Positions 1 to 12,437 of a DNA stretch of 64,000 nt are shown in pieces. The first letter of the stretch is position 1, and every line of letters begins with the position of its first letter. The notes below the pieces were generated by a model. That model made no database searches. It saw nothing but the letters and a program-made list of their open reading frames with translations, and had not been told where the DNA came from. The stretch covers positions 13,020,001-13,084,000 of the forward strand of contig OZ176050.1 of NCBI GenBank assembly GCA_964247055.1. Reading direction: 5' to 3'. The stretch is from Paragordius varius. Its lineage: Eukaryota > Nematomorpha. A program made the translations under genes and the position numbers.

Positions 1-154
1 ATTATAAATGAAACGTTTAAATTAATATATATTTAAAGATTCATTTATTATAAGCTAAACTTAAATATATAATTAATTTACATTGAATTTATTAAAATAT
101 AAGTTTAAAAATAATTTTATATCAACCACAAATATATTTTTTGCATATTTTTAG

Positions 155-707
155 GAAAATCGCAAAATCCTGTCTGAACACATTTATTCGCATTTAAGCG
201 AAGAGCAAAGACCAACACTAGACAAAAATCCGTTTACGCCCTTGATTGATATATTGGGAAAATTTTTGACTTTTGTCGAATATTCGGTAAGAATTCATAA
301 AATATATTTTTTGAGTGTCATGTTTTTTTAAAGTTATTTTAATTTAATACCTTCTTGTATTTTATATTTTACATAATTTTTGTTTTTTAATATAATAATA
401 TACAGTATGAGTAAGTATACATTGCTAGAAAGTTATCAATTATTGCCAAATAGTAAATACAATAAAGGGCAGTATTATTGGCTTGTGTAGTTATTTTTTT
501 TCACTTTTTGCTATTATTAACCAATAATACTGCTCTTTGTTGTATTTACTATTTGGCAATAATTTATAACTTTTAGAAATGTATACTTACTCATACTATA
601 TATTTTACTCTAATTTTTGTTTTTTATGTCTATAGACTGCTTGTGGGGTGTCCAGTATAAAGATTGATTCAATAACGCGAATAATTGAAACTTTTAAAAA
701 GTCTTAA
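155..707 (+). CDS. 3' end of an unrecognised protein-coding gene
   Basis: Two terminal exons can be read: 155-286 (after TTTTTAG, before the donor GTAAGA, phase 0 both sides) and 636-707 (after TCTATAG, ending in TAA). Joined, they give a 67-residue C-terminus that starts ENRKILSEHIYSHLSEEQRP and ends IETFKKS. The piece looks helical and soluble, with no transmembrane segment and no motif I can assign to a family. The clean acceptors, matching phases and coding-like amino-acid composition support a real gene. The upstream exons lie outside the window. The intron 287-635 carries a palindromic MITE. The gene is convergent with nidogen, whose stop is about 900 bases away. I do not recognise the product. 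Confidence 0.55.
403..598. mobile_element. Palindromic MITE in the last intron of the left-edge gene
   Basis: The arms begin CAGTATGAGTAAGTATAC on the left and read the same on the other strand at the right end, apart from the terminal base. The match continues inward for about 75 bases, through TTGCCAAATAGTAAATACAA and its complement. TA lies on both sides, as expected for a Tc1/mariner-type non-autonomous element. No coding capacity. Confidence 0.8.
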
Positions 708-876
708 TATATATATCTTTTCTAATGGAATATATCTATAAATGTGTATTTATTTTGTATTATTTTTTATCATAAATTTGATCCACATATTATATGGCTC
801 AATATTTGAACACGTCATATGAAATATGATTAAAAAAATATTTATTTTTATAATTAATTTACAACATTATCAGTTT

Positions 877-911
<35 letters not shown>

Positions 912-1605
912 TAAAAAATATTTAAATTTAGATTTTTAAAATTTGTATGTCCGATTTATAATGATTGATTTCAGTTATTTATTAGTATTTTTGCACCCTA
1001 AATTCACTAATTTATTTTTTATATCTACTTTTTTTGGTCAAACATTTAAAATATTTATATCGATGATCTACTCAAAATTTGTATCATATATAATCTAGTT
1101 GCTTTTTCTTAAACTTTACGGTTTTTTCCTATAAAAACTCTTGGAAATTTAGCATTTTTATACATATTAGATTTTATTATAAAAAAACTCTAAAAAAAAT
1201 TTAATTTTTTTATTATACTATCTAAAAAACCCAAATTTCGAAAACTTTACAACTTGATATTAATCATGATTCCCCAATCCTATTGAGATATTTATGTATG
1301 TATAAGTTCCATCCTTCTTTATATTACAAAACTATTGCTTTCCATATATACACTAATAATTTTGATTATTTAAAAACACATTACACAAAACACAGATACA
1401 TACATATACATTACACTATAAATTAAATTAATATTACAAAAATAAATTTACAATATATATATATAAATATAATTTCTTTGGGAAAAAAAGTAGATTTTCA
1501 CTTTATTATTAAAATGGCTATTAAATGCATTAGTTTGTGCAGAATTTTGGATTATCTCTAGCTAATATTGCAACTAAAAGTTTTTTTGAAACCAATGGGC
1601 TTGTT
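708..1605. other. Convergent intergenic spacer
   Basis: About 900 bases of AT-rich sequence between the stop codons of the left-edge gene and nidogen. It holds an (AT)n run near 883-907 and a likely nidogen poly(A) signal near 1502-1507 on the minus strand (TTTATT on plus). No coding exon or RNA gene is visible. Confidence 0.6.
1502..1507 (-). promoter_or_regulatory. Probable nidogen poly(A) signal
   Basis: AATAAA on the minus strand about 100 bases past the nidogen stop codon. Placement is right for a cleavage signal, but the hexamer is common in such AT-rich DNA. Confidence 0.4.
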
Positions 1606-4600
1606 TTAACAATACTCTTGTCGAATACCATCTGGGCACAAGCATTTAGTTAGGGTTGTTGAATTTGGGGTTGAAACGCAAATATGCTTACATCCACCCA
1701 TATTAACTCTACATCCGTTTGTATCTATAAAAATTATTTTTAAAAATAATTAAAGCTGTTTGGGATTATCTATTAATACATAAAATTGATTTTTTTCTTA
1801 TAAACATAAGTGTTAAAAAAGTAAATTGTTTAGTTAAAATATTTTTATTTGATATTGTCAAAAAAATTGAGTAACCTGGAGGACATATGGTAGTTAAATC
1901 ACTAATTCCATATAATCGCCCCTTCCCCGAAGTAGTTAGGGTTAGCGGGGATTTTGAAAAACCGTTTTGCGTTGATGCACTGTAGATTTGGGATCTGGAA
2001 AAATTTATTTAAGAGTGGAATATATATGGAATCAAAATTTTATAAAATTTATCATTAATAATTAATTTGAAAAATTTTGTAAAACAAAACTTTTTCCAAT
2101 CTGTCCAATAAAAGTGTGAACGTTCTGTTTGTACTAAACCAAATGGATAAGTGAGGTTAGATACCAAAATGTTGCGCTGATTTGTTTTGGTGTTTAGGCA
2201 TTCAAGAGTTTTGATCCCTGAAATTAAAGGTTTTTATTAGTGTTGGAATGTGTTGAACCGTTTATAAACCAACTCTCAAATAGCGTTGTTTATAGTGCAT
2301 GCAATGAGATTTGATAACAATAAACCTTATTTCAGAATAATTTTATATTTCGATAAACTAAAAACAATTTGGTAAAGTTTTTCTATGAATGCGGAATAAG
2401 GTGTGATCAATTTAATAAAATTTCAAAACATGATTTTAATTTCATAATTCAAATCATGGCCGTAATACAATAAAATTCTAATTTTAGATTATGCGGTTAT
2501 CTATAGGCTAAAGCCATTAAAAACAGTAAAATTTGAAATTTGTTTGGAGCGGTTTTAAGAAAATAAAGGTTTTGTAACTATAAAATCGGTATTCTTTTCA
2601 TGTCAGCGTATTTCATCATCATACAAGTTTACAAATACTTATAAAAGCACATTGCTTTTCAATTACGTTATAAGGAATAACAAATATATTATTAACATAT
2701 ACCAGCATCGACCCAACATAATTGATCAGTTATATCATCGTATATGAGACTGTTTGGAAGTTTAAGATTTCTGTCAATCAAAACGTGACGCTCTGACCCA
2801 TCCATTAAACACGTTTCAATTTTGGGATAATCTCTATTCCAATCCGTCCAATACAACCGTCTACCCATAACAAAAAATAAATTTTAACCAAATTTACTGA
2901 ATTTTATAAATTCCAATTAAAAGAATCGGGTTTATGAATAATAAATTGCTTTAAATTTGCAATTAAACCCTTATTAAATTACATACGATGGACTATTAGA
3001 TATGTTAGAAAACTTGGGTGAAAAAAATGCTTCAAATTTTTGCTTTATCATAAATGAGCGAAATTATTTGTAAAGAATCTTAGTTACAGTAATACCACAT
3101 ATAAAATTGGCATTACCCTTCCCTCCAATTTAAGGCTATGCCACGTGGATTTATAAGGTTTTCGCTAACAACTATTCTACGTTTGCCCGTATCCAAGCTC
3201 GCCATCTCAATCGTTTGTTTAGCCGAATCAGTCCAAAACAAATTTCGATTTAACCAATCCAAACTTAGTAATTCGGGGGTTATTAAGTCTAGAAATGATT
3301 TTATACATATAAAACTGAAATAACAAAATGACAAATATTTTTTTTAAAAGGACAACCATATTTTTTTAACCTTGATTAATATAAAGAAACTAATCGTTTT
3401 AGCTTATATAAAAGAGATAAGAAATGTGAATACACCCACCCAATCATATGATTCAAAATTATAATTGAATAATTTATGGGGGGAAAATTAGGCTTTAAAA
3501 ATTTTCGAAAATATTTATATTAGAGTTTTTACATATTGTCTGCATATTTCATTTTTATTGTAATATCATAGAAATGTAACAAAGATTACATGCGAGAAAC
3601 TCTAAAATTTTCACTATCCAAAAACCTTATTCAACATTGATTTCAGCAAGAATATTTACCTGTATTGATAAATGTGGATATATGTGATCCATCACGCCAA
3701 GCCTTTTTGATTTGTTTCCCCACCACATCAGTCCAATAAATGTGTCCAGTTTTACAATCACTTGCGACACCAACTGCGATTTGAGTACGATCATTAATAA
3801 GATAAGACGTTTTCATGGTTGGTTGTTTATCCAATCTTTTATGCTTGGAAGCTTTTATTTGAAATATAATACAAATATATGATAAAATATAAACTAAAAT
3901 TTAATCTCGCCTTATACATTCGAAAATATACGGTGAATTAATATGTTTGTAGTTTATTTCCCCATTCAAGGTTTTGCATTTGCTGGTAAAAAAGATAACC
4001 AAACAGCAGTCATGGTCATGAATGTATACATGACCGGTCAAACCTAATTCTAATCTTATTTAGATTTTTTACACAATTTTGACAAGCTGACGAAATATAG
4101 ACATAAAAAACTCAAAAATGTCATAGCATTCATAAGTTAATGGGAAAAAATGCAATTCCATTAACATTTTTTTATTTTTTAATATATTTACCAAATAATG
4201 TGTGACTTTAATCTTGGTAAACATATACGAAAATTTGATTTCAGCTATCTATCATAAGTAGTTTTAACTATTTTTTTAAAATCAGCCTAATCAATAAATA
4301 TTGAATGAAATGCTTACTCTTGTCTATTGCGTTTTGACCAAAAGGGAGTGGTTGTGAATTTTCCAGCGTAAGATGCATAATCGAGCTTCCTTGGGCATAT
4401 ATTAAGCCGTTTGCTGCTAAAAACATAAATTAAAGAATTTTTATCTTTTATTCGATTCATATCGCCTAATATATTATCCCTATTATTCATATCTGTAACT
4501 TCTCTCACAAGCATAATTAATTAATCCAATAAAAAATTTAATATTCAGAATGTTGAAAATTACCAAATCCTCGCCCCAAATATGGTCCCACGCCCACCTC

Positions 4601-7600
4601 ATTCGTTTCCTTTTTGGGGACGCAAGTTTTACCATTGAATTCATGGTGTGGCATGCATTGACATACATGATGGGAAGTGTTTAAATCGTATATGCAGGAT
4701 CCGGCCTCAGGCGGTCCACACACTTGAGGTCTATATCGGCAAGACGTAGTATCTTTGCTGCAAGATAGTACCCCATCCCCCACATACCCGGGATTACAGA
4801 TGCAATCAAATTGATTTCGGGTCGAATCGTAGGTACACATGGCTTTGGCATGACAATAATCCCCAAAACTACAATCTATCATAGTCCAGAAAAATGTTTG
4901 ATAAACACTATTTATTTTTTTGTATTTTAATCACCTGATATATTGATTTGTGAAATCAAGTAGAGATGGATTTAATAATGAACTAACAAATAAAGATTTT
5001 TACTGGTGAGAAAAATGTGCAAAATGTACATTTATCATTTTTACAAATCAAAACATAATTATCAAGAATACGATTTTTACAATAAAGTCCCCACACTTTT
5101 ATGTCTAATTTTTTTAAGGCTGCATTTTATTTAGGCAACTATTGATGTAAAATATGTAAAATAACGGTATATCCTAAACCTAATTTTGGATTGATAGGGT
5201 CGCATTCTTCTCCATTACCCACGAATCCCGGCCTACATCGACATACAAATAAATGCTGTTTGTCACTCCAAATACATTCGCTATTTTTGTGACATAACTC
5301 TGGTCTAACTCGACAATCGTGATGAGGGAGCTCGGGAGCATTCGTTATTGTATAGTTATTTGGTTGTGGTGCATAGGTAACGGTTGATGGTACTGTAAAA
5401 TATAATTATATAATATTTAATATATGATATTTTAGTTATTATACATTCATGTTTGAAATTAGGGTTTGAGAATAAACGGTATAATGTGTTATTGGTTTAC
5501 TAGGGATGGACTTTTGTTTTATTAAAAAGTAGTAAAAGGTCTGACCGCTCATGAATGCGCAAAGAACGGTTCTTATAAGAAAATCACAGATAAAGCAGTT
5601 ATATATTTATTAAATAGCTAGCGTAAATCTCGTGCTGCTACGCAGCCCGAGGAAGTCCTTCGGACTTCTAGGGGGGGGGGGGGGAGGGGGGCTACTTGAA
5701 ATAAGGGACAATAAAATGATCCACATATGTGGATTATTTCGAAACATTATTTAATAGATATGATTTTAGGAATTTTAAAACGGGCATTCATACTAATATA
5801 TTGTTTAATTGGGGGAAAAATAGATTTAAAAAATTATTTTTGTGGACTTGGTTTTTTGAAAAAAATAGCATTTTACGGAGCGGGGAAAAAGAGGGCCTAA
5901 ATCAAAAAAGCGAGACGACTGTGTTCGGCGCAATCGAAAATAAGTAAACAAAAATCATATTTGAAATTGAATGGTCCAACACGTTCTCCAGAAAATTGTC
6001 TCAAAGACACGATTGTGGGCTTCTGTTTTCAAAAAAAACCGTTTTGACACGGGGTGGGCCCGAACTGGTAGCCTATTTCAAAAAAAGGGCGAAGCTATTG
6101 TCGGGGTATTCATTAATGATTATATTTTTTCGATATTTAAATTTGAATGGGTCTACCGGTTTTCCTGTACCAGATCACAAAGCCAGCATTTTCCATTTTT
6201 ATAAATATATAGATTTAGAAATTAAAATGGCGAGTACTTCCTACCACAATGGTTAAATACGTTTAAAATAATGTGCCACATTACATAGTTTTGTTAATTT
6301 TTGCAACTTATCCTGTATCAAATAATTAGTTATGTTCATAAATATGTTGAATAATATTAACACTTAATATCTTTTTTGCCCTGTTGGGTTGGTTTTACAA
6401 TCCCGACATTTTGTAAATAAACTACAGTTAGATACAAAAGCTTATATTTTTTACAGTTTTGTGAGTTCTATAGTCTAAAAATGGGACCGTCCAAAACACG
6501 ATTGCAGCTGATAATTAAATCAAAATATATCATGCTGGTAAAAATGTAGCCTGAAAGCTTTTTAAAATTATTTATTTACTTTTTCTAACCATAAAATAAA
6601 TTTATCTGTTGCATTGGCCATTAAAATTTATAGAAAAAGATTGGTGGCAAAAAAGTTTGATATGAGTATTTTTTTACAATTTAACATTTAAAAAAAAATT
6701 TTGGTAATTCCGTAAAAGACTAAAGAAAGCGTATATTCAAATTTGGCTTAATACCTTAATTACAATTTAAAATATCAAATTTCAAATAGCTTTGGGATAT
6801 AAAACTAACCCAAAAGTAATTGAGCGGGAACAAAATAATTTTGGCAAATATCTTTTGTTAAATTTTTCACAAAAAAGAGCCTTAAATTTAATTTTAAAAT
6901 ACGCCTAATCCAAACACACATACTATCATTGTAAAATTAAGCGTTACACATACATTCAGTAGATTCTAACGTAGTATGATCATCCAATGGATAACATTGG
7001 ATCCCGTTTCCTGTAAATCCAATCTTACATCGACACCTTGGAATGGAAGTTGAAACATCACAAAAAGCTTTTTCATCACACAAACTTTCATCTTGTTGAC
7101 AATCATCTAATAATGTGTAAAAATTAGTTTTAATATTTTACGAAAAAATGGGTTATTTCAATAAATTTACAATAATTTATACTTTGTAATATAATTTAAA
7201 AATTTTATGACAAAAAGTATTGGGGAAAACCTTCTGGTGCTAAAGTTGGAATCGTTATAGGTTGAGTAGCACAATTTATCCCATCTGCCAATATACCATA
7301 TTTACAGCGGCATTTATAGGAGCCGGGTGTGTTGAAACATTCACTTAAATCATCACAGATACTTGTGTTTCGACATTCATTTATATCTGTCACGAAAAAT
7401 GAATATTTTATAAATTACATTGATCTAAGTCTAATTTATAGTTAAAACCTTCAATAAACATTAAATAACTGCTGCAAAAATTGGCAGTTATGGAAAATAA
7501 AACTGTTAAACTATCGTTCATAAATGTAATCCAAATAGTTTAAAAATATTAAATATGAGCTTTCAAAAATTTAAAATATATACCTTGGCACAATTCTCCA

Positions 7601-10600
7601 TTGATAATGAATCCCGATTTACATTCACATGAGTAAGAATTATCTTTATTAACGCAAGTCGAATAGGCCGGACACATTATATCTTTGCATGGATCATCGC
7701 CTTTTATTACAAAAAATAAAATTGTCAAATTTTAATATATATATATATCAAGCAAACATCACTTAACATTCATAAATTTTTTTTATATATTCGTAACTGG
7801 AAATTTTTTCCAATATATACTTTTTAATCTAAACAAAAGTTACAAAATAGTGTAATTTTTGGCAATTAGATTTTTCATCTTATATAGATATCAGGATGTC
7901 ATTAAATAATAATAAAAAATGATTTTTTTGCCTTTAAAACAATAGTTAAACAGTTGTTTTTACCAAAGTTTCTAATTTTGCTTTGAGAGGCAAATCGCAG
8001 GACTTGTTCACGCTGATCATATACGGCGAAATTTCTTGCCACGGAAAGTAGAGAACTTGTGGTGCCTATAAATTTTTTCATTGACAATTAGAATTTTTAT
8101 TATATTTGAAATAACAATAGTTTCGGATATCATAATGAAGTTCCATTATCAATAATAAATATCAATTTAAAAATTCGTAAATACTATTGGTTTTTGCGGC
8201 AGCTTCATACAATTCCGGACATTCTGCATCAAAAGCTATTTCTTGTGAAACAAAATATGCCCTTTCCTCTACCCCAGTCAATCCCGTGATTCGGAAAATA
8301 AGTTTGGATTGGGAATTTATGCGACCTAAATGATATTTTAACTTACAGTAAGATCAATAAATGATTATCACGAAAAAAACAAATGAATATCCTTTGAAAA
8401 AAAAATGATTAACACATTGTTTAATTGGATAATCATTTGTTTTTTTGTTATAATCATTTGATGATATTACTGTAGTATAAAGCTATAGTTTCGAATTTTT
8501 AGATAAAAAAACAGGGGTGTAAGTCCGGTTTTGATTTTAAAATTTAATACTCATTTTTGCTTTACGTTTTGTCCGTATAATTTCAATTTTTACTGTAATA
8601 TTATTGATTATATCCACCGTGTGAAAAAATCTTTTTTTAAAAAGGGTTAATATTTTTATTCAAATTTCTAATTTTGCAACGTTGTTATTTGCCCATTTGG
8701 CACCACCTTGTCATACGTCCGGCGCTTAAAAGGCTTAATGTGCAACTGTACAGACATATGAAAAAAGTAATTTTAACCTGCATCCACTCTCACAAATTCT
8801 TCGACGTAATCCAAAAAATCGATTTGATTGTGACTCTCAAAACGGGGCAAATCTCCCACCACTTCCAAATCCATCTTTAAATTTCCATAAACATCAGGTC
8901 CGTGGAAGTATTCTTTTAAATCCATCTGTTCATTAGTGCCATCAAAGTTTATGGTGGTTGTTCGGTTAAAGACACCCCCTATTTAAATTAATAATAGGTA
9001 TTTATATTAAAAAAGTTAACATAAATATAATGCTAAGATTTTTGGTATAATTGAATTATGCAGGGGATCGGAGTGAAAAAATATTCATTTCATACAACAC
9101 AAATTGCGGCAGCGTGAGTAAACAACAGGATGTTTTTTTTAAATTTTAATTTCACCAGTCTCAATTTTAAAAATCGTCCCGATTCCGTTGAATCCTAAAT
9201 TATTTTATTATTTATCTCAACTTTATGTGGGTTTTTGTCAAAAAAAGCACCGGAGTATTATAGATAAATAATGTATAAAATATAACAAAAGTAAGGCGAT
9301 TATCCAATAAAATAAGATTTTTAACCATTTCATCTTACAGGTCATTTTTAAACAAGTCGTTTCTATTTAACTGCATTATCTTCTATGATTTTAGTGATGG
9401 TATAGTAGGTAGACCACCAGACTCTTACGCTGCGTTCAAGAGTTCGAACCCCGAAACTACGCAATTTTTCCATTATCACTGTCAGCCCTGTTCAGGCAGG
9501 CGAGTGTTAAAGCCTTCACATGTCCGTATACAATGTAAGTCCTTACCCTTTAATAAAAAAAAGGAAAAAGAGACTCTAAACTGTATGTTATTATCTAGAA
9601 ATACCAGTTAAAGAGAAGCCATTGGAGACGTTTGTCGAACCACGTGTGGCAAATAGCCAATTGATAGAATCTGCGATTGGCAGCAGCAGTTTCATATTTT
9701 GACTCAAGTTATGTGGTATGCCACTCAGAGCTGTATACATTCTACCATCGACGGATACCACGTATGAATGTAATTCAATATTTTTCAGTGGTTGTCCATT
9801 CACTAAACCACGGAGAAGACCGTTTATTCTCAAGGGAGTTTCTGAACAAAAACAGGCAGAAATCTTCTTATAAATGTTTTTTACGGTAAGAAAAATTATA
9901 CGGACAGTTGAAAATATAAAGACAAATATTTTTTTCAAAAACACTACCATACTTTTTTAATCTCCATTTTTCAAGTATAATTCATTGTTTTAAACTACAA
10001 AGTAGATTATAAAAATGTCAATTGGTAACACAAAATCAATTATGTATTTTACAATTTTAATTAAATGTTTTTTATAGGATAATTTAAGGTTTTAAAAAGT
10101 ATGGTTGTCTTTGAAAAAAAATTTGTCCCTTTATTTTTACATTTTGACCGTATAATTTCAATTTTTACTGTAAATTTTTTAACCTAAAACAATTAGTTGT
10201 AAAATTTTACTTTCTGCTACACAATGGATCCCATTCCCAAAGTATTCTGGCTTACATTGGCAACAAATACCTGTCGGCTGAACATTTATACAGTGAGAAT
10301 TGATAGGACAACTTTGTTCATTACATTGATCAGGTCCGTCATTATCTCCCATTAGCAGTGTACTATCTAATATACAGTAGCGTATGGCATAAAACATTAT
10401 TAGTCTCCATAAAAGAATAAAAAATGTTGTTTTTATAAAAAGAAGCCTAGTTGAATATACGCATATCCATAATATCCCCCTATTTTATTCTTTAATGACT
10501 AATATTGTTTTATGTCATACGCTACTGTACAGTAAGATAGAAAAATCATTATCACGCAAAAACAAATGGATATCCATATGAAAAAATGATTATCACATGG

Positions 10601-12402
10601 TTCCAGAAATATATATAAATACATCATATCAGACCCTTGATGAATTCTTCCTGTTGTATCTACTTACACATCTAAATTTTTTTCATGTGCTAATCATTTT
10701 TTTATTTGCGGATACTCATTTGTTTTTTCGTGATAATAATTTATTAATCTTACTGTATTTGTAATAAAATATTTTATATATTAAAAGAATTTAAATTGGA
10801 AAAAATATCAAAGAGACAAACTTTTGTGAGCTATTTTAGGTTCTTCAATGTACCGTACAAATCCGATTTTGTAAATCCAAACACCCGGAATCCCTACATT
10901 TGATCGTCTAATTAAAATATTAAAAAATATATTTTATATTCAAATTTAGTTTATTAAGGTATACAAAATTTGGACTTACTCTGTTAGTGTCAGGATACTA
11001 TGTCCTTCAGTGTTTGGTAATTCATAATGCCTAAAACTATCGCCAGCATCAAATCCTGCCTAATAATTTAAAAAATAAATATGGCAAAACTTGTTATTGA
11101 AATGCAGTTTATGAATTATTTTTTTAATGAAATACAGTAAAAATTGAAATTATACGGACAAAACGTAAATATATAAAGACAAATATTTTTATATAAAAGA
11201 CAAACATAATTTTAAAAACCTTAATATTTCTCATATAAGCTATTTATTTACATTTGAAAATAAAGAATTGATTGTGTTAGTAATATATCTCTATTTCAAA
11301 CTTTGCCATTTAAAACGATGAGTTATAGTGAAATAAATCAGGAATTAAAAAGTATGGTTGTCTTTTAGAAAAAAAAATGTTTGTCTAATTATTTTCACGT
11401 TATGTCCATATGATTTCCGTTTTTACTGTAAATCATTCGTACAGATTTCATTTGTAAGTATAAATTTTTGATACTTATATCTATAACTATAATATTTAAC
11501 AATTAATTTCTTTACTAAATATAAAATATATTATTGATTTCGACCTGGGCTATGAGATGTGGTGCATTAGGTACTTTAGATTTTGTAGTATACCAATGTA
11601 ATCCGTTTTCTGGGTAAATAAAAATTGCAAATGTTGTTTCATTCGTACCGCTCGCTAAAATCAATTGAAATGTGTTTCCCTAGATTTTTTTAAAATAATT
11701 GGAACTGATGTATGATATTTTGATATAGATTTATAATTACAGTGGATTAAATAAAAAGAATATTTGTAATAAAGAAATCATTATGAAGAGTAAAAAAATG
11801 AATATCAGTGAAAATAAAAAGAAACAAAGGGCCATGAGTGCACGAGCGAGCATTACCATACCCATTAAATAATAATTATTTTTTTACTATTAATGAAAGA
11901 AAAAAAAGGAAAAGAATGGTATTTATTGAGTATGTAATACCATACTACTACGTAATATTCTTTCCCTTAATTAGTAAATAGTAAAAAATGATTATTATTT
12001 GATGGGCATGGTAATGCTTACTTGTGCACCATGGCCCTTTATTTCTTTTTTATTTTCACTAATATTCATTTTTTTACTTCTAATATTATTACTTTAATAT
12101 AAATATTCTTTTATTTAATCCACTGCATTATAAGATTTAAGAAACTAAACTGGAATATAAATTTAAAGATTGGTTTTGTTAGGGAATGGAAATTTAACAT
12201 TTTGAAAAACCTGTGGCGCGACTTGTAAAAACCCTTTAACATCTTCCCATGTAGCAGCGAATATTCTTGTGACCTGGAAAGGATGTTTTTTCGAAGTGGG
12301 TTTTGTCACATTCTTAGATTTCACGGAATAAAATTTTGTGTTTATCACATCTTCAAAGTACTGTTTGCGCGTTTCATTTGTTTGTAAACTACAAAATGCA
12401 TG

Positions 12403-12437
<35 letters not shown>

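Noticed and set aside
3138-3323. Plus-strand protein gene
   Set aside because: Antisense shadow of nidogen exon 19, which encodes a YWTD repeat on the other strand.
5971-6256. Overlapping small genes on the plus strand
   Set aside because: Two overlapping frames in a GC-richer repeat block inside a nidogen intron; no splice or homology support.
9392-9480. A tRNA gene
   Set aside because: A-box- and B-box-like sequences are present, but the acceptor arms do not pair and a SINE-like body and A-rich tail follow.
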